DNA of 7,485 nt from Azovibrio restrictus (GTDB taxonomy: Bacteria > Pseudomonadota > Gammaproteobacteria > Burkholderiales > Rhodocyclaceae): contig QKDJ01000226.1 of assembly GCA_003252145.1 (NCBI GenBank), positions 1-7,485 of the forward strand, written 5' to 3'. Below, piece by piece: positions 6,416 through 7,485 of this stretch. The notes beneath the pieces were generated by a model that worked only from the letters and a program-made list of their open reading frames with translations, was not told the origin of the DNA and made no database searches. Both the position numbers and the translations under genes were made by a program. Numbering within the stretch: the stretch's first letter is position 1; the number at the start of each line of letters is the position of its first letter.

Positions 6416-6416
<1 letters not shown>
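6198..6416 (+). CDS. Small entericidin-like lipoprotein with 11-residue repeats
   Basis: This 72-residue protein has a type II signal peptide: MKR, a hydrophobic stretch at 4-14, then lipobox LSAC with the lipidated cysteine at C17. Mature residues [11 protein letters not shown] resemble the CNT-x-x-G-x-x-x-D start of entericidins, but the resemblance is modest. The rest is three 11-residue repeats ([33 protein letters not shown]) preceded by a degenerate copy, which should form an amphipathic helix rich in Lys and Glu. Function is unknown; residue 2 after the cysteine is not Asp, so outer-membrane sorting is likely by the E. coli rule. ATG at 6198 has GAGG six bases upstream, overlapping the leuC stop. 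Its TAA shares one base with the leuD ATG. I recall similar lipoproteins at this place in betaproteobacterial leucine clusters, but cannot verify it here. Confidence 0.88.
6300..6398 (+). repeat. Three 33-base tandem repeats coding for 11-residue units
   Basis: Units at 6300-6332, 6333-6365 and 6366-6398 each encode an 11-residue G-x-x-x-x-K-G-G-E-x-V unit. The amino acid pattern is better preserved than the bases, since synonymous codons differ between copies (for example the GG pair is GGTGGG, GGTGGC and GGCGGT). The duplication is therefore old and kept by selection on the protein. Confidence 0.8.

Positions 6417-7485
<1,069 letters not shown>

Overview
The window looks like ordinary chromosome from a betaproteobacterium, or a close gammaproteobacterial relative. 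The basis is the Rho N-terminus beginning MHLSELK, the trxA-rho pair, a small two-CBS-domain protein of a type I associate with betaproteobacteria, and the compact leuC-lipoprotein-leuD-leuB cluster. This taxonomic call rests on remembered family resemblance, not on a search. There are no rRNA or tRNA genes, insertion sequences, CRISPR arrays or phage genes. Every large open frame that was kept has a recognisable family.

Left part (1-1442). The minus strand carries trxA (thioredoxin) followed by rho (transcription terminator, cut by the left edge). They are separated by a hairpin and a strikingly C-rich, G-poor leader that looks like a Rho binding (rut) site. Divergent from trxA is a plus-strand gene for a 149-residue protein made of two CBS domains. 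It ends in a textbook intrinsic terminator.

Middle (1441-4674). A minus-strand gene converges on that terminator and encodes a PilZ domain joined to a STAS domain, a c-di-GMP sensor plus partner-switch module. This is the least conventional protein here. Divergent from it lie aroC (chorismate synthase, the last step of the shikimate pathway) and, 40 bases later, a 12-helix major facilitator transporter of the phenylpropionate-permease type. The aroC upstream region contains a run of G-tracts that fits the canonical G-quadruplex pattern.

Right part (4675-7485). leuC and leuD encode the two subunits of isopropylmalate isomerase, and leuB (cut by the right edge) encodes isopropylmalate dehydrogenase; together they carry out the middle and late steps of leucine synthesis. 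Between leuC and leuD, tightly packed and apparently translationally coupled, is a 72-residue lipoprotein with an entericidin-like start and three tandem 11-residue repeats. leuC has no visible Shine-Dalgarno sequence, but a TATATT box lies seven bases before its ATG, an arrangement typical of leaderless transcripts.

I found no clearly new multi-gene system. The best leads are the PilZ-STAS protein, the rho leader, the repeat lipoprotein inside the leucine operon, the G-tract leader of aroC, and the possibly leaderless leuC.
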